From Mycobacterium triplex (GTDB taxonomy: Bacteria; Actinomycetota; Actinomycetes; Mycobacteriales; Mycobacteriaceae): DNA of 64,000 nucleotides. How positions within the stretch are numbered: position 1 is the stretch's first letter; every line of letters starts with the position of its first letter. The translations under genes were made by a program, and so were the position numbers. Positions 1 to 12,121 of the stretch are shown here, piece after piece. Under the pieces are notes generated by a model that was not told the origin of the DNA, ran no database searches, and worked only from the letters and a program-made list of their open reading frames with translations. The stretch is taken from contig NZ_HG964446.1 of NCBI RefSeq assembly GCF_000689255.1, positions 3,070,854 through 3,134,853 on the forward strand, written 5' to 3'.

Positions 1-225
1 GGCGTGGTACAGGACCCGGTGCTGCGCGCCGACGCGGTGCTGGCGGTTGCCCGACGCGCCGGCGAGCTGGGCTGGCACACCGTCGACGTCACGGCCAGCC
101 CGCTGCCGGGACCGTCGGGCAATGTCGAGTACTTCCTGTGGCTGCGCGCCGACACCGATCGCACGCTGATCGGCGACGGGCTCGTCGACGCGGTGCACCG
201 CGCGATAGGCGAGGGCCCGCAATGA
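1..225 (+). CDS. tlyA: TlyA, 16S/23S rRNA 2'-O-methyltransferase (C-terminal end)
   Basis: The window opens inside this gene; only the last 74 codons are present. The visible part ends in a helix and the strand [13 protein letters not shown], which fits the end of the Rossmann methyltransferase domain of TlyA. TlyA methylates ribose in 16S and 23S rRNA and sensitises mycobacteria to capreomycin (family knowledge). The assignment rests on this C-terminal fragment and on the next gene being nadK, the order known in M. tuberculosis (Rv1694-Rv1695). The TGA stop overlaps the ATG of nadK, so the two are translationally coupled. Confidence 0.8.
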   Translation, partial: GVVQDPVLRADAVLAVARRAGELGWHTVDVTASPLPGPSGNVEYFLWLRADTDRTLIGDGLVDAVHRAIGEGPQ

Positions 226-1145
226 CCGCCGAACGCACCATTCTGCTGGTCGTGCACACCGGACGCGAGGAAGCCACCGAGACCGCGCGCCGTGTCCAGA
301 AAGTGTTGAGCGACAACGGCATTGCGCTTCGCGTCTTGTCCACCGAGGCGGCCGACCGGGGGCCGCTGCAACTGTCTGCCGACGACGTGCGGGCGATGGG
401 CGTCGGAATCGAGGTGGTCGACGCCGAGCCGGACGCCGCGGCAGGCTGCGAACTGGTGCTGGTTCTCGGCGGCGACGGCACCTTCCTGCGCGCGGCCGAA
501 CTTGCCCGCAATGCGGGCATTCCGGTGCTGGGCGTCAACCTGGGCCGCATCGGCTTTCTGGCCGAGGCCGAAGCCGAGGCCATCGATCGGGTGCTGGAAC
601 ATGTGGTCTCCCAGGACTACCGGGTCGAGGAGCGCCTGACGCTCGACATCGCGGTGCGCCACCGCGGGAAGCTGATCGATCAGGGCTGGGCGCTCAACGA
701 GGCCAGCCTGGAGAAGGGCCCCCGGCTGGGCGTGCTGGGTGTGGTCGTCGAAATCGAGGGACGGCCGGTGTCGACGTTCGGCTGCGACGGCGTACTGGTG
801 TCCACACCCACCGGATCCACCGCCTACGCGTTCTCCGCCGGCGGCCCGGTGCTGTGGCCGGACCTCGAGGCGATCCTGGTGGTGCCCAACAACGCTCACG
901 CGCTGTTCGGCCGGCCGATGGTCACCAGCCCGGAGGCCACGATCGCGATCGAGATCGAGGCCAGCGGCAACGACGCCCTGGTGTTCTGCGACGGTCGCCG
1001 CGAAATGCTGTTACCCGCGGGAGGACGCCTCGAGGTGAAACGCTGTGGCACCGCGGTGAAATGGGCACGGCTGGACAGTGCGCCGTTCACCGACCGGCTG
1101 GTGCGAAAGTTCCGGTTGCCCGTGACCGGTTGGCGCGGAAAGTAA
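222..1145 (+). CDS. nadK: NAD kinase
   Basis: This 307-residue protein phosphorylates NAD to NADP in the cytoplasm, using ATP or polyphosphate. The diagnostic GGDGT motif is at residues 83-87, followed by the downstream conserved NE motif (near residue 160) and the glycine-rich [15 protein letters not shown] segment near residues 190-205. The start is the ATG that overlaps the tlyA stop as ATGA, which gives the usual family length; an in-frame start further upstream would lie inside tlyA. It is the second gene of a tlyA-nadK-recN operon. Confidence 0.95.
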   Translation: MTAERTILLVVHTGREEATETARRVQKVLSDNGIALRVLSTEAADRGPLQLSADDVRAMGVGIEVVDAEPDAAAGCELVLVLGGDGTFLRAAELARNAGIPVLGVNLGRIGFLAEAEAEAIDRVLEHVVSQDYRVEERLTLDIAVRHRGKLIDQGWALNEASLEKGPRLGVLGVVVEIEGRPVSTFGCDGVLVSTPTGSTAYAFSAGGPVLWPDLEAILVVPNNAHALFGRPMVTSPEATIAIEIEASGNDALVFCDGRREMLLPAGGRLEVKRCGTAVKWARLDSAPFTDRLVRKFRLPVTGWRGK

Positions 1146-1169
1146 CGGCCCCGCAGCGGTGCTGATGCA

Positions 1170-2924
1170 ATGCTGACCGAAATCCGCATCGAGTCATTGG
1201 GTGCGATCAGCTCTGCGGTCGGGGAGTTCGACCGCGGCCTGACCGTGCTGACCGGTGAGACCGGCACCGGCAAGACCATGGTGGTGACGGGCCTGCATCT
1301 GCTCGGCGGTGCCCGCGCCGACGCGAACCGGGTGCGCTCGGGCGCCGACCGCGCGGTTGTCGAAGGCCGTTTCACCACAACCGATCTCGACGACGCCGCG
1401 ATCGCGCAGCTGGACGAACTGCTGGACGCGTCGGGCGGGGAGCGCGACGAGGACGGCAGCGTGATCGCGTTGCGCTCGGTCAGCCGGGACGGGCCGTCGC
1501 GGGCGTATCTGGGTGGGCGCAGCGTGCCCGCGAAGTCGTTGGGTGACTTCACGACCGAGTTGCTCACCCTGCATGGGCAAAACGACCAGCTGCGGTTGAT
1601 GCAGCCCGAGGCGCAACGCGGCGCGCTGGACCGCTTCGCGAAGGCCGGCCCCGCCCTCGAGCGCTATCGCAAACTGCGCGACGCCTGGCTGACGGCGCGG
1701 CGCGACCTGTTCGACCGCCGCAACCGGATGCGCGAGCTTGCGCTGGAGGCCGACCGGCTGAGCTTCGCGCTGGGCGAGATCGACGCCGTCGACCCGCAAC
1801 CCGGGGAGGACGACGCCCTTATCGCCGACATCGTGCGGCTGTCCGAACTGGACACCCTGCGCGAGGCCGCGGCCACCGCCCGCGCGGCGTTGTCGAGCGA
1901 GGACCTGTCCGGGACCAGCGCCGCCGACAGTCTCGGGCGGGCCAGGGCCGCACTGGAATCCACCGACGACGCCAAGCTGCGGGCGCTGGCCGAGCAGGTC
2001 CGTGAGGCGCAGACGGTGGTCGACGACGCGGCCCAGGAGCTCGGCGGCTACCTCGACGAGTTGCCGGTCGATGCCAGCGCGCTGGAGTCCAAGCTGGCCC
2101 GCCAAGCCGAACTGCGCACGCTGACCCGTAAGTACGCCGCCGATGTCGACGGGGTGTTGCAGTGGGCGGCCGAATCCCGCGAGCGGCTCGCGCAGCTGGA
2201 CGTCTCCGAGGAGGGGCTTGCCGCACTGCAGCGCCGCGCCGACGAGCTCGCCGGTGAACTAGCCCAAGCCGCAGTCGATCTCAGCAAGTGCCGGCGCAAG
2301 GCGGCCAAGCGGCTGGCCAAAGAGGTGACCGCGGAGCTGGCCGGGCTGGCGATGGCCGACGCCGACTTCACCATCCAGGTGAGCACCGACGTCACCGTCG
2401 ACAAGGACGACCCGGCCACCTTCACGCTGCCCTCCGGCGAGCTGGTCCACGCCGGCGCCGATGGCGTCGACCAGGTCGAGTTCGGCTTCGCCGCCCACCG
2501 GGGCATGACGGTGCTGCCGCTGGCCAAGAGCGCCTCCGGGGGCGAGCTGTCCCGGGTGATGCTGGCGCTGGAAGTCGTGCTGGCCGCGTCGCGCAAGATT
2601 TCCAGGGGCACCACGATGGTGTTCGACGAGGTCGACGCCGGCGTCGGCGGTAGGGCTGCCGTCCAGATCGGGCGGCGGTTGGCACGGTTGGCGCGCACCC
2701 ACCAGGTCATCGTGGTGACCCATCTGCCTCAGGTCGCGGCCTACGCCGACGTGCACCTGGTGGTGCATCCGGCCGGGCCGCGGGGCACCAGTGTGGTGCG
2801 CCGGGTCACCGGCGACGAGCGGGTCGCCGAGCTGGCGCGGATGCTGGCCGGGCTGGGCGAATCCGACAGCGGCCGGGCCCACGCCCGCGAACTGCTCGAC
2901 GGCGCCCAGAACGACGAGATCTAA
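1170..2924 (+). CDS. recN: DNA repair ATPase RecN
   Basis: This is a 584-residue SMC-like protein of double-strand break repair. A Walker A motif GETGTGKT is at residues 29-36, a long helical middle region follows (about 155-390), and the C-terminal part carries the ABC signature SASGGELSRV and the Walker B FDEVDAGVGG, then the conserved VTHLPQVAA segment. All parts of a complete RecN are present. It starts 24 bases after nadK and is probably co-transcribed with it. Confidence 0.96.
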   Translation: MLTEIRIESLGAISSAVGEFDRGLTVLTGETGTGKTMVVTGLHLLGGARADANRVRSGADRAVVEGRFTTTDLDDAAIAQLDELLDASGGERDEDGSVIALRSVSRDGPSRAYLGGRSVPAKSLGDFTTELLTLHGQNDQLRLMQPEAQRGALDRFAKAGPALERYRKLRDAWLTARRDLFDRRNRMRELALEADRLSFALGEIDAVDPQPGEDDALIADIVRLSELDTLREAAATARAALSSEDLSGTSAADSLGRARAALESTDDAKLRALAEQVREAQTVVDDAAQELGGYLDELPVDASALESKLARQAELRTLTRKYAADVDGVLQWAAESRERLAQLDVSEEGLAALQRRADELAGELAQAAVDLSKCRRKAAKRLAKEVTAELAGLAMADADFTIQVSTDVTVDKDDPATFTLPSGELVHAGADGVDQVEFGFAAHRGMTVLPLAKSASGGELSRVMLALEVVLAASRKISRGTTMVFDEVDAGVGGRAAVQIGRRLARLARTHQVIVVTHLPQVAAYADVHLVVHPAGPRGTSVVRRVTGDERVAELARMLAGLGESDSGRAHARELLDGAQNDEI

Positions 2925-2945
2925 GCGTCGCCCGTCCCGCCCAGC

Positions 2946-2992
2946 GTCGACTTGTTGCGGGAAAACGGCCCCTTTGAGCCCAACAAGTCGAC
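2946..2992. repeat. Intergenic palindromic repeat after recN
   Basis: The 12-base arms GTCGACTTGTTG (2946-2957) and CAACAAGTCGAC (2981-2992) are perfect inverted repeats around a 23-base loop containing GAAAACG. A related but decayed copy lies at 8731-8779 after xerD. The hairpin could act as a terminator, though no U-tract follows, or be a dispersed repeat. Confidence 0.75.
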
Positions 2993-3107
2993 ACTCGAGA
3001 CCGCATCGACACCCACCTGTTACTGATGTGACTCTAGATAACTTCTGGGGCTGATGTTACGGCGCGCCTCCACGCCTGAGCCGGTGATCGCGGCCAGAAT
3101 CGCCCCC

Positions 3108-4289
3108 ATGAAGATGTCAGGGCTGCTCACACGAAATGCTTCCCGGCCGGGTTTGACCGGCACCGCACGGGTGGACCGCAATATCGACCGCCTGCTGCGA
3201 AGGGTCTGCCCGGGAGACATCGTGGTGCTCGACGTCCTGGACCTGGACCGCATCACCGCCGAGGCGCTGGTGGAGGCCGACATCGCCGCCGTCGTCAACG
3301 CCTCGCCGTCGGTCTCCGGCCGTTACCCGAACATGGGCCCGGAGGTACTGGTCAACAACGGCGTCACGCTGATCGACGAGACCGGGCCGGACATCTTCAA
3401 GAAGGTCAAGGACGGCGCCAAGATTCGCCTGCATGAAGGCGGGGTGTACGCGGGCGAGCGTCGGCTGATCCGCGGCACCGAGCGCACCGACCACGACATC
3501 GCCGACCTGATGCGCGAGGCCAAGAGCGGCCTGGCCGCCCATCTGGAGGCGTTCGCCGGCAACACAATTGAGTTCATCAAGAGCGAGAGCCCGCTGCTGA
3601 TCGACGGCATCGGCATTCCCGACATCGACCTCGACCTGCGTCGCCGCCACGTGGTGATCGTCGCCGACGAGGACAGCGCCGCCGACGACCTGCGCTCGCT
3701 CAAGCCGTTCATCAAGGAGTATCAGCCGGTGCTCGTCGGCGTGGGCAGCGGCGCCGACGTGCTGCGCAAGGCGGGTTACCGGCCGCAGCTCATCGTCGGC
3801 GACCCGGAGCAGATCAGCACCGAAGCCCTCAAGTGCGGCGCCCACGTCGTGTTGCCGGCCGACGCCGACGGCCACGCGCCCGGGCTGGAGCGGATTCAGG
3901 ACCTCGGAGTCGGGGCGATGACCTTCCCGGCCGCGGGCTCGGCCGTCGACCTGGCGCTGCTGCTGGCCGACCACCACGGCGCGGCGCTGCTGGTGACGGC
4001 CGGTCACACCGCCAACATCGAGACGTTCTTCGACCGGACGCGGACCCAGAGCAACCCGTCGACGTTTTTGACCAGGCTTCGGGTCGGGGAGAAGGTGGTC
4101 GACGCCAAGGCGGTCGCCACGCTGTACCGCAACCACATCTCGGGCGGTGCCATCGCGCTGCTGGCGCTGACGATGCTGATCGCGGTCATCGTCGCGCTGT
4201 GGGTGTCGCGCACCGACGGCGTGGTGCTGCACTGGGTCACCGACTACTGGAATCACTTCTCCCTGTGGATTCAGCACTTGGTCACGTAG
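3108..4289 (+). CDS. steA: SteA-like membrane-anchored protein (thiamine pyrophosphokinase-like fold)
   Basis: The protein resembles Rv1697 of M. tuberculosis and SteA of corynebacteria, a membrane protein that acts with SteB in cell envelope and division processes. The soluble part has the pattern of a thiamine pyrophosphokinase catalytic-like domain (RRHVVIVADEDSAADDLR, then IVGDPEQ). One transmembrane helix lies near the C terminus (residues about 345-366), followed by a short tail. I chose the ATG at 3108, which gives 393 residues; an in-frame ATG at 3054 would add 18 residues of unlikely composition. It is followed after 22 bases by mctB, the usual pairing. Confidence 0.82.
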   Translation: MKMSGLLTRNASRPGLTGTARVDRNIDRLLRRVCPGDIVVLDVLDLDRITAEALVEADIAAVVNASPSVSGRYPNMGPEVLVNNGVTLIDETGPDIFKKVKDGAKIRLHEGGVYAGERRLIRGTERTDHDIADLMREAKSGLAAHLEAFAGNTIEFIKSESPLLIDGIGIPDIDLDLRRRHVVIVADEDSAADDLRSLKPFIKEYQPVLVGVGSGADVLRKAGYRPQLIVGDPEQISTEALKCGAHVVLPADADGHAPGLERIQDLGVGAMTFPAAGSAVDLALLLADHHGAALLVTAGHTANIETFFDRTRTQSNPSTFLTRLRVGEKVVDAKAVATLYRNHISGGAIALLALTMLIAVIVALWVSRTDGVVLHWVTDYWNHFSLWIQHLVT

Positions 4290-4311
4290 TCAGCCGTAAG
4301 GACGTGCGCTC

Positions 4312-5256
4312 ATGATCTCGTTACGCCAACATGCCTTCTCGCTGGCCGCGGTCTTTCTCGCGTTGGCCGTCGGCGTCGTGCTGGGGTCGGGCTTCTTGTC
4401 CGACACCCTGCTGTCCAGCCTGCGGGACGAGAAGCGGGATCTCTACACGCAGATCAACGGGCTCAACGACCAGAAGAACGTTCTGAATGAAAAGCTCAGC
4501 GCGGCAAACAATTTCGACAACCAGCTGATGGGCCGGATCGTGCGCGACGGGCTGGCAGGCAAATCCGTCGTGGTCTTCCGCACCCCGGACGCCAAGGACG
4601 ACGACGTCGCCGCGGTCTCCAAGATCGTCGGGCAGGCCGGTGGGACCGTCACCGGGACAGTGGCACTGACCCAGGAGTTCGTCGACGCCAACTCCGCGGA
4701 GAAGCTGCGGACCGTGGTGAACTCGTCGGTGCTGCCCGCCGGCCAGCAGCTCAGCACCAAGCTAGTCGACCAGGGATCCCAGGCCGGTGACCTGTTGGGC
4801 ATCACCCTGCTGATCAACGCCAACCCGGCGGCCCCACCCGTCGATGACACTGCGCGCGACACCGTGCTGGCGGCGCTGCGCGAGAGCGGATTCGTCACAT
4901 ACCAGCCCAGCGATCACATGGGGGCGGCCAACGCCGCCCTGATCGTCACCGGCGGCGCGCTGCCCCAGGATGCCGGCAATCAGGGGGTGAGCGTGGCCCG
5001 CTTCGCGGCGGCGCTGGCGCCGCACGGCTCGGGGACGCTGCTGGCCGGGCGGGACGGATCGTCGACGGGCGGCGCCGCGGTCGCGGTCGCGCGCGCCGAC
5101 TCCGGCATCAACTCCGCGATCAGCACCGTCGACGATGTCGACGCCGCACCCGGGCGGATCACCGCGATCCTCGGCCTGCATGACCTGCTCAACGGCGGCC
5201 ATGTCGGGCAATACGGCACCGGTCACGGCGCCACGTCGATCACCGTTGCGCAGTAG
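4312..5256 (+). CDS. mctB: MctB/SteB copper-transport outer membrane protein
   Basis: At 314 residues this matches the length of Rv1698 (MctB). An N-terminal hydrophobic segment (about 8-28) acts as signal or anchor, followed by a coiled-coil stretch rich in K/E/N (about 38-65) and then an alpha/beta domain. The M. tuberculosis protein has been described as a channel that keeps intracellular copper low, while the corynebacterial homologue SteB partners SteA. Its tight spacing to steA fits a shared envelope role. Confidence 0.87.
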   Translation: MISLRQHAFSLAAVFLALAVGVVLGSGFLSDTLLSSLRDEKRDLYTQINGLNDQKNVLNEKLSAANNFDNQLMGRIVRDGLAGKSVVVFRTPDAKDDDVAAVSKIVGQAGGTVTGTVALTQEFVDANSAEKLRTVVNSSVLPAGQQLSTKLVDQGSQAGDLLGITLLINANPAAPPVDDTARDTVLAALRESGFVTYQPSDHMGAANAALIVTGGALPQDAGNQGVSVARFAAALAPHGSGTLLAGRDGSSTGGAAVAVARADSGINSAISTVDDVDAAPGRITAILGLHDLLNGGHVGQYGTGHGATSITVAQ

Positions 5257-5404
5257 CGAATCGCGCGCCACCCGTCTGTCGCTGGGCGTGTTAGCCGCGC
5301 CCTGGGGTCGCTGGTGTTAGGGTGGATTTCCGTGGGTCGGCAGGCCCAGCTGGTTAAAAGCGAGACATAACGACGCCCTGCCCGTCTTCACGGAGGTCGC
5401 TTAA

Positions 5405-7771
<2,367 letters not shown>

Positions 7772-7775
<4 letters not shown>

Positions 7776-8716
7776 CGACCGCGCTGACGCTCGAGACCCA
7801 ACTGCAGGGCTATCTCGACCACCTGACGATCGAGCGCGGGGTCGCGGCCAACACCCTCAGCTCCTATCGGCGCGATCTGCGCCGGTATTCAAAGCACTTG
7901 GAAGAACGCGGAATTCACGACCTGGCCAAGGTCGGCGAGGACGACGTCAGCGAGTTCCTGGTGGCGCTGCGCCGCGGCGATCCCGATTCCGGGGCGGCGG
8001 GCTTGTCGGCGGTGTCGGCGGCGCGGGCGCTGATCGCGGTGCGCGGCCTGCACCGCTTCGCCGCCGCCGAGGGGCTGGCCGAGCTGGACGTGGCACGCGC
8101 GGTGCGCCCGCCCACGCCGGGCCGGCGACTGCCCAAGAGCCTGACCATCGACGAGGTACTGGCGCTGCTGGAAGGCGCGGGCGGGGACAGCCCGTCCGAC
8201 GGTCCGCTGACGCTACGCAACCGCGCGCTGCTGGAGTTGTTGTACTCGACCGGAGCACGGATCTCCGAAGCCGTCGGCCTCGACGTCGACGACATCGATA
8301 CCCAGGCCAGGTCGGTGCTGCTGCGCGGCAAGGGCGGCAAGCAGCGGCTGGTCCCGATCGGTCGGCCCGCCGTGGCGGCGCTGGACGCCTACCTGGTGCG
8401 GGGACGCTCGGAGCTGGCTCGCCGCGGCCGCGGCACGGCGGCGATCTTCCTCAACGCCCGCGGCGGACGGCTGTCGCGGCAAAGCGCGTGGCAGGTGTTG
8501 CAGGACGCCGCCGAGCGCGCCGGGATCACCTCCGGGGTGTCGCCGCACATGCTGCGGCACTCGTTCGCCACCCACCTGCTGGAAGGCGGGGCCGACGTGC
8601 GCGTCGTGCAGGAGCTGCTCGGCCACGCCTCGGTGACGACCACCCAGATCTACACCCTGGTCACCGTGCACGCCCTGCGCGAAGTGTGGGCCGGCGCCCA
8701 CCCGCGCGCCACCTGA
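7772..8716 (+). CDS. xerD: Tyrosine recombinase XerD
   Basis: This 314-residue site-specific recombinase resolves chromosome dimers at dif. The N-terminal SAM-like core-binding domain (about 1-100) is followed by a catalytic domain with Arg in [12 protein letters not shown] (about 165), [12 protein letters not shown] (about 262), the second His in [13 protein letters not shown] and the nucleophilic Tyr at about 293. The ATG overlaps the preceding stop. Its position after pyrG and a Nudix gene is that of xerD in mycobacteria rather than xerC. Confidence 0.93.
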
Positions 8717-8730
8717 TCCTTCGCGCCGAG

Positions 8731-8779
8731 CGTCGAATTGTCGGGCCGAAAACGCGGAAATCCCCACAACAAGTCGACG
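8731..8779. repeat. Degenerate copy of the recN-side palindrome
   Basis: CGTCGAATTGT on the left and ACAACAAGTCGACG on the right form an imperfect inverted repeat. The loop retains GAAAACG, as in the copy at 2946-2992. It lies between the convergent xerD and methyltransferase genes, where it could serve both strands as a terminator. Confidence 0.6.
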
Positions 8780-8794
8780 TTCGACGGACAGTGG

Positions 8795-9544
8795 TCAACC
8801 CAAAAGGTCGGACTCGAGCACCAGGTCGTACACCATCGACTGGTATTCCAGGTGAGCCTTGTGCTCGACGGTGTTCCACAGCTTGCCCTGCTGCTGGCGC
8901 ATGTACTCGCGGTACTTCGGTGCGCCCGGCACCCGGACGTTGTCGGCGACCGCGATCGAGCCCTGGTGTAGCCAGCCCCGGTCCATGATGCTCAGCAGGT
9001 CGTCGAGGTAGGCGGCCTTGTCGTGGTCAATGAAGAGGAAATCGAGTGCGCCAGAAGCGAATCCGTGTCCCGCGAGCGCGTCGAGCGTGCGCCCGCCGTC
9101 GCCGATGGTGCCGACCACACAGGTCACCCGGTCGGCGACACCGGCATGCTCCCAGATCCGCCGAGCGTTGACCGCGTTGGCCTCGGCGAGTTCGACGGAG
9201 AACACCTTGGCGTTCGGCGCGGCCCGGGCGATCCGCAGCGCGCCATAGCCGCAGTAGGTACCCAGCTCCAGCGCGAGCGTGGGGTCGGCCCGGCGCACGG
9301 CGGCATCGAGCAGCAGGCCCTTCTCGTCGCCGACATTGATCAGGATCGACTTCTCGTAGGCGAACTTGTCGATGGTGGCCAGCACGTCGTCGATGTCACC
9401 GGCGCGGGCGTTGTTGACGACGTAGTCGACCGCGGCCGCCTCGCGCCCGTCGCCGATCTGGCCCGTCGTACTGATGTTGCGAATTCCGGCGGCCATCCGC
9501 CACACCGACCACCGCAGCAGCGGTACCCGTCGTTTGAGGTCCAT
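8795..9544 (-). CDS. O-methyltransferase (catechol O-methyltransferase-like)
   Basis: The 249-residue protein has a class I SAM-dependent methyltransferase fold. The glycine-rich motif I is ALELGTYCGYGALRIA, motif post-I is VFSVELAEANA, and the metal-binding segment is DFLFIDHDKAAYLDDL, which is typical of the cation-dependent COMT family. It corresponds to Rv1703c, annotated as catechol O-methyltransferase. I chose the ATG at 9544 (protein begins MDLKRRVP); upstream in-frame codons lack a convincing ribosome site. The true substrate is not deducible. Confidence 0.85.
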   Translation of the reverse strand: MDLKRRVPLLRWSVWRMAAGIRNISTTGQIGDGREAAAVDYVVNNARAGDIDDVLATIDKFAYEKSILINVGDEKGLLLDAAVRRADPTLALELGTYCGYGALRIARAAPNAKVFSVELAEANAVNARRIWEHAGVADRVTCVVGTIGDGGRTLDALAGHGFASGALDFLFIDHDKAAYLDDLLSIMDRGWLHQGSIAVADNVRVPGAPKYREYMRQQQGKLWNTVEHKAHLEYQSMVYDLVLESDLLG

Positions 9545-9738
9545 GGGCCTAACGATAGACCCGGCAAGCCGCGGGCCGAATGTTGCTGGTGTGACTGAAG
9601 TTAACTCTGGATGCCCCGCCGGGCGCTCACCGCGCTGTTTGCGCATATTCCCTGGTTATCTCGCCTGCGGGTCGCCCGGTTTACGCGCGCCTACCCGTTA
9701 GACTTTCCGACGATGTTCACCTCTGCAACACCCCGGGC

Positions 9739-10605
9739 ATGACGACCGAGCACCCGGACGACGCCGTCGAGATCGGCTTGACGGGGCGTCCGCCGCGGGC
9801 GATCCCGGAACCGCAGCCGCGCACGTCGCACGGCCCGGCCAAGGTGATTGCGATGTGCAACCAGAAGGGTGGCGTCGGGAAAACCACGTCGACGATCAAC
9901 CTGGGCGCCGCGCTCGCCGAGTACGGCAGGCGGGTGCTGCTGGTGGACATGGACCCGCAGGGCGCGCTGTCGGCGGGCCTGGGCGTCCCGCACTACGACC
10001 TGGAGAAGACCATTCACAACGTGCTGGTGGAGCCGCGGGTCTCGATCGAGGACGTGCTGCTGTCCACCCGGGTCAAGCACCTGGACCTGGTGCCCAGCAA
10101 CATCGACCTGTCGGCCGCCGAGATTCAACTGGTCAACGAGGTGGGGCGGGAGCAGACGCTGGGCCGGGCGCTGCACCCGGTGCTGGACCGCTACGACTAC
10201 GTGTTGATCGACTGCCAGCCGTCGCTGGGCCTGCTCACCGTCAACGGGCTGGCCTGCTCCGACGGCGTGGTCATCCCCACCGAGTGCGAGTTCTTCTCGC
10301 TGCGCGGCCTGGCGCTGCTCACCGATACCGTCGACAAGGTGCGTGACCGGCTCAACCCGAAGCTCGAGATCAGCGGCATCCTGCTGACCCGCTACGACCC
10401 GCGCACCGTCAACGCCCGCGAGGTGATGGCCCGCGTCGTCGAGCGCTTCGGTGACCTGGTGTTCGACACCGTGATCACCCGGACCGTGCGTTTCCCGGAG
10501 ACCAGTGTGGCGGGCGAACCGATCACCACCTGGGCGCCGAAGTCGACGGGCGCCATCGCCTATCGCGCGCTGGCCCGCGAGTTCATCGACCGATTCGGCG
10601 CGTGA
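9739..10605 (+). CDS. ParA/Soj-family ATPase
   Basis: This 288-residue deviant-Walker ATPase carries KGGVGKTT at residues 43-50 and the ParA box VLLVDMDPQGALS. A disordered leader of about 34 residues precedes the domain. It lies directly before scpA and scpB (GTGA overlap with scpA), as Rv1708 does in M. tuberculosis. This suggests a role in chromosome organisation alongside condensin, distinct from the parAB pair near the origin. Confidence 0.9.
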   Translation: MTTEHPDDAVEIGLTGRPPRAIPEPQPRTSHGPAKVIAMCNQKGGVGKTTSTINLGAALAEYGRRVLLVDMDPQGALSAGLGVPHYDLEKTIHNVLVEPRVSIEDVLLSTRVKHLDLVPSNIDLSAAEIQLVNEVGREQTLGRALHPVLDRYDYVLIDCQPSLGLLTVNGLACSDGVVIPTECEFFSLRGLALLTDTVDKVRDRLNPKLEISGILLTRYDPRTVNAREVMARVVERFGDLVFDTVITRTVRFPETSVAGEPITTWAPKSTGAIAYRALAREFIDRFGA

Positions 10606-11417
10606 ACGACACAGCTAATGGTGAGGCGCCACCGCAGACCGGCTCCTCAACCGGTTTCCAGGTCCGCCTCACCAACTTCGAGGGGCCGTTCGACCTGCTG
10701 CTGCAGCTGATCTTCGCGCATCGGCTCGACGTGACGGAGGTGGCGCTGCACCAGGTCACCGACGACTTCATCGCCTACACCCGCGAGATCGGCGCCCAGC
10801 TGGATCTGGAGGAGACCACCGCGTTCCTCGTGGTCGCCGCGACCCTACTGGATCTCAAGGCCGCGCGGCTGCTGCCAGCCGGGCAGATCGACGACGAGGA
10901 AGACCTCGCGCTGCTCGAGGTGCGCGACCTGCTGTTCGCCCGGCTGCTGCAGTACCGCGCGTTCAAGCACGTCGCGGAGATGTTCGCCGAGCTGGAAGCC
11001 ACCGCGCTGCGCAGCTACCCGCGCGCGGTGTCGCTCGAGGACCGGTTCACCGAACTGCTCCCCGAGGTGATGATCGGCGTCGACGCGCAGCGCTTCGCCG
11101 AGATCGCCGCGGTCGCATTCACCCCGCGGCCGGTGCCGACGGTGGCGGTCGGCCACCTGCACGACCTCATGGTCTCGGTGCCCGAGCAGGCCCAGCAACT
11201 GCTGTCGATGCTCGAAGCGCGGGGCGCCGGTCAATGGGCCACATTTTCCGAGCTGGTCGCCGACTGCGAGGTACCGATGGAGGTGGTCGGACGCTTCCTG
11301 GCGCTGCTCGAGCTGTATCGGTCCCGGGCGGTAGCATTCGACCAGTCGGAGCCGCTCGGCGTGCTCCAGATTTCGTGGACCGGCGAGCGTCCGAGCACCG
11401 AAATACGGGACGAGTAA
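10602..11417 (+). CDS. scpA: Condensin kleisin subunit ScpA
   Basis: This 271-residue kleisin bridges the two Smc heads in bacterial condensin. The N-terminal FQVRLTNFEGPFDLLLQLI and the downstream acidic helical region ending in a winged-helix C terminus are diagnostic. Translation starts at a GTG overlapping the stop of the ParA gene, and its own TAA shares its last A with the scpB ATG. Confidence 0.93.
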   Translation: MNDTANGEAPPQTGSSTGFQVRLTNFEGPFDLLLQLIFAHRLDVTEVALHQVTDDFIAYTREIGAQLDLEETTAFLVVAATLLDLKAARLLPAGQIDDEEDLALLEVRDLLFARLLQYRAFKHVAEMFAELEATALRSYPRAVSLEDRFTELLPEVMIGVDAQRFAEIAAVAFTPRPVPTVAVGHLHDLMVSVPEQAQQLLSMLEARGAGQWATFSELVADCEVPMEVVGRFLALLELYRSRAVAFDQSEPLGVLQISWTGERPSTEIRDE

Positions 11418-12121
11418 TGACTGAAGACCTGCCCGACCTCGATCTTGGTGATCCCGACGGTGGCATCCCCGATATCGCCGAGGTAGTGCCGATGGATCCC
11501 GAGGAACTCGGGTCCGTGCTGGAGGCGCTGCTGTTGGTGGTCGACGCCCCGGTCACCGACGAAGCGCTGGCCGCGGCCACCGAGCAACCCGTCTACCGCA
11601 TCGCCGCCAAGCTGCAGGCGATGTCCGAGGAACTCTCCGCACGCGACAGCGGCATCGACCTGCGTAAGTCCGGCGAGGGGTGGCGGATGTACACCCGGGC
11701 CCGGTACGCCCCCTACGTGGAGAAGCTGCTGTTGGATGGAGCGCGCTCCAAGCTCACCCGGGCAGCGCTGGAGACCCTGGCCGTGGTGGCCTACCGCCAG
11801 CCGGTGACCCGCGCGCGGGTCAGCGCGGTCCGCGGTGTCAACGTGGACGCCGTCATCCGAACCCTGTTGGCGCGCGGCTTGATCACCGAGGCCGGCGTCG
11901 ACGAGGACAGCGGTGCGGCCACTTTCGCGACGACCGAGTTGTTCCTGGAACGCCTGGGCCTGGAGTCGCTGGCCGACCTGCCCGATATCGCACCGCTGCT
12001 TCCCGACGTCGACACGATCGAGGATCTGAGCGAATCCCTGGACAGCGAACCACGTTTCATCAAGCTGTCGGGTGGACAGACGACCGAACAGTCGTTGTCG
12101 TTTGACGTGGACCAGGATTGA
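11417..12121 (+). CDS. scpB: Condensin subunit ScpB
   Basis: The 234-residue protein is the winged-helix partner of ScpA. The conserved region runs from ELGSVLEALLLVVDAPVTDE (about 33-52) through LTRAALETLAVVAYRQPVTRARV (about 115-137) to the ALLARGLI segment. The acidic N terminus and the acidic C-terminal tail are poorly conserved. The start ATG overlaps the scpA stop by one base. It continues the parA-scpA-scpB-rluB-cmk-der chain. Confidence 0.92.
   Translation: MTEDLPDLDLGDPDGGIPDIAEVVPMDPEELGSVLEALLLVVDAPVTDEALAAATEQPVYRIAAKLQAMSEELSARDSGIDLRKSGEGWRMYTRARYAPYVEKLLLDGARSKLTRAALETLAVVAYRQPVTRARVSAVRGVNVDAVIRTLLARGLITEAGVDEDSGAATFATTELFLERLGLESLADLPDIAPLLPDVDTIEDLSESLDSEPRFIKLSGGQTTEQSLSFDVDQD

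Noticed and set aside
3117..4277. 386-codon open frame antisense to steA
   Set aside because: It mirrors the steA coding region with a composition rich in Gln, Arg, Val and His, typical of antisense GC-rich frames.
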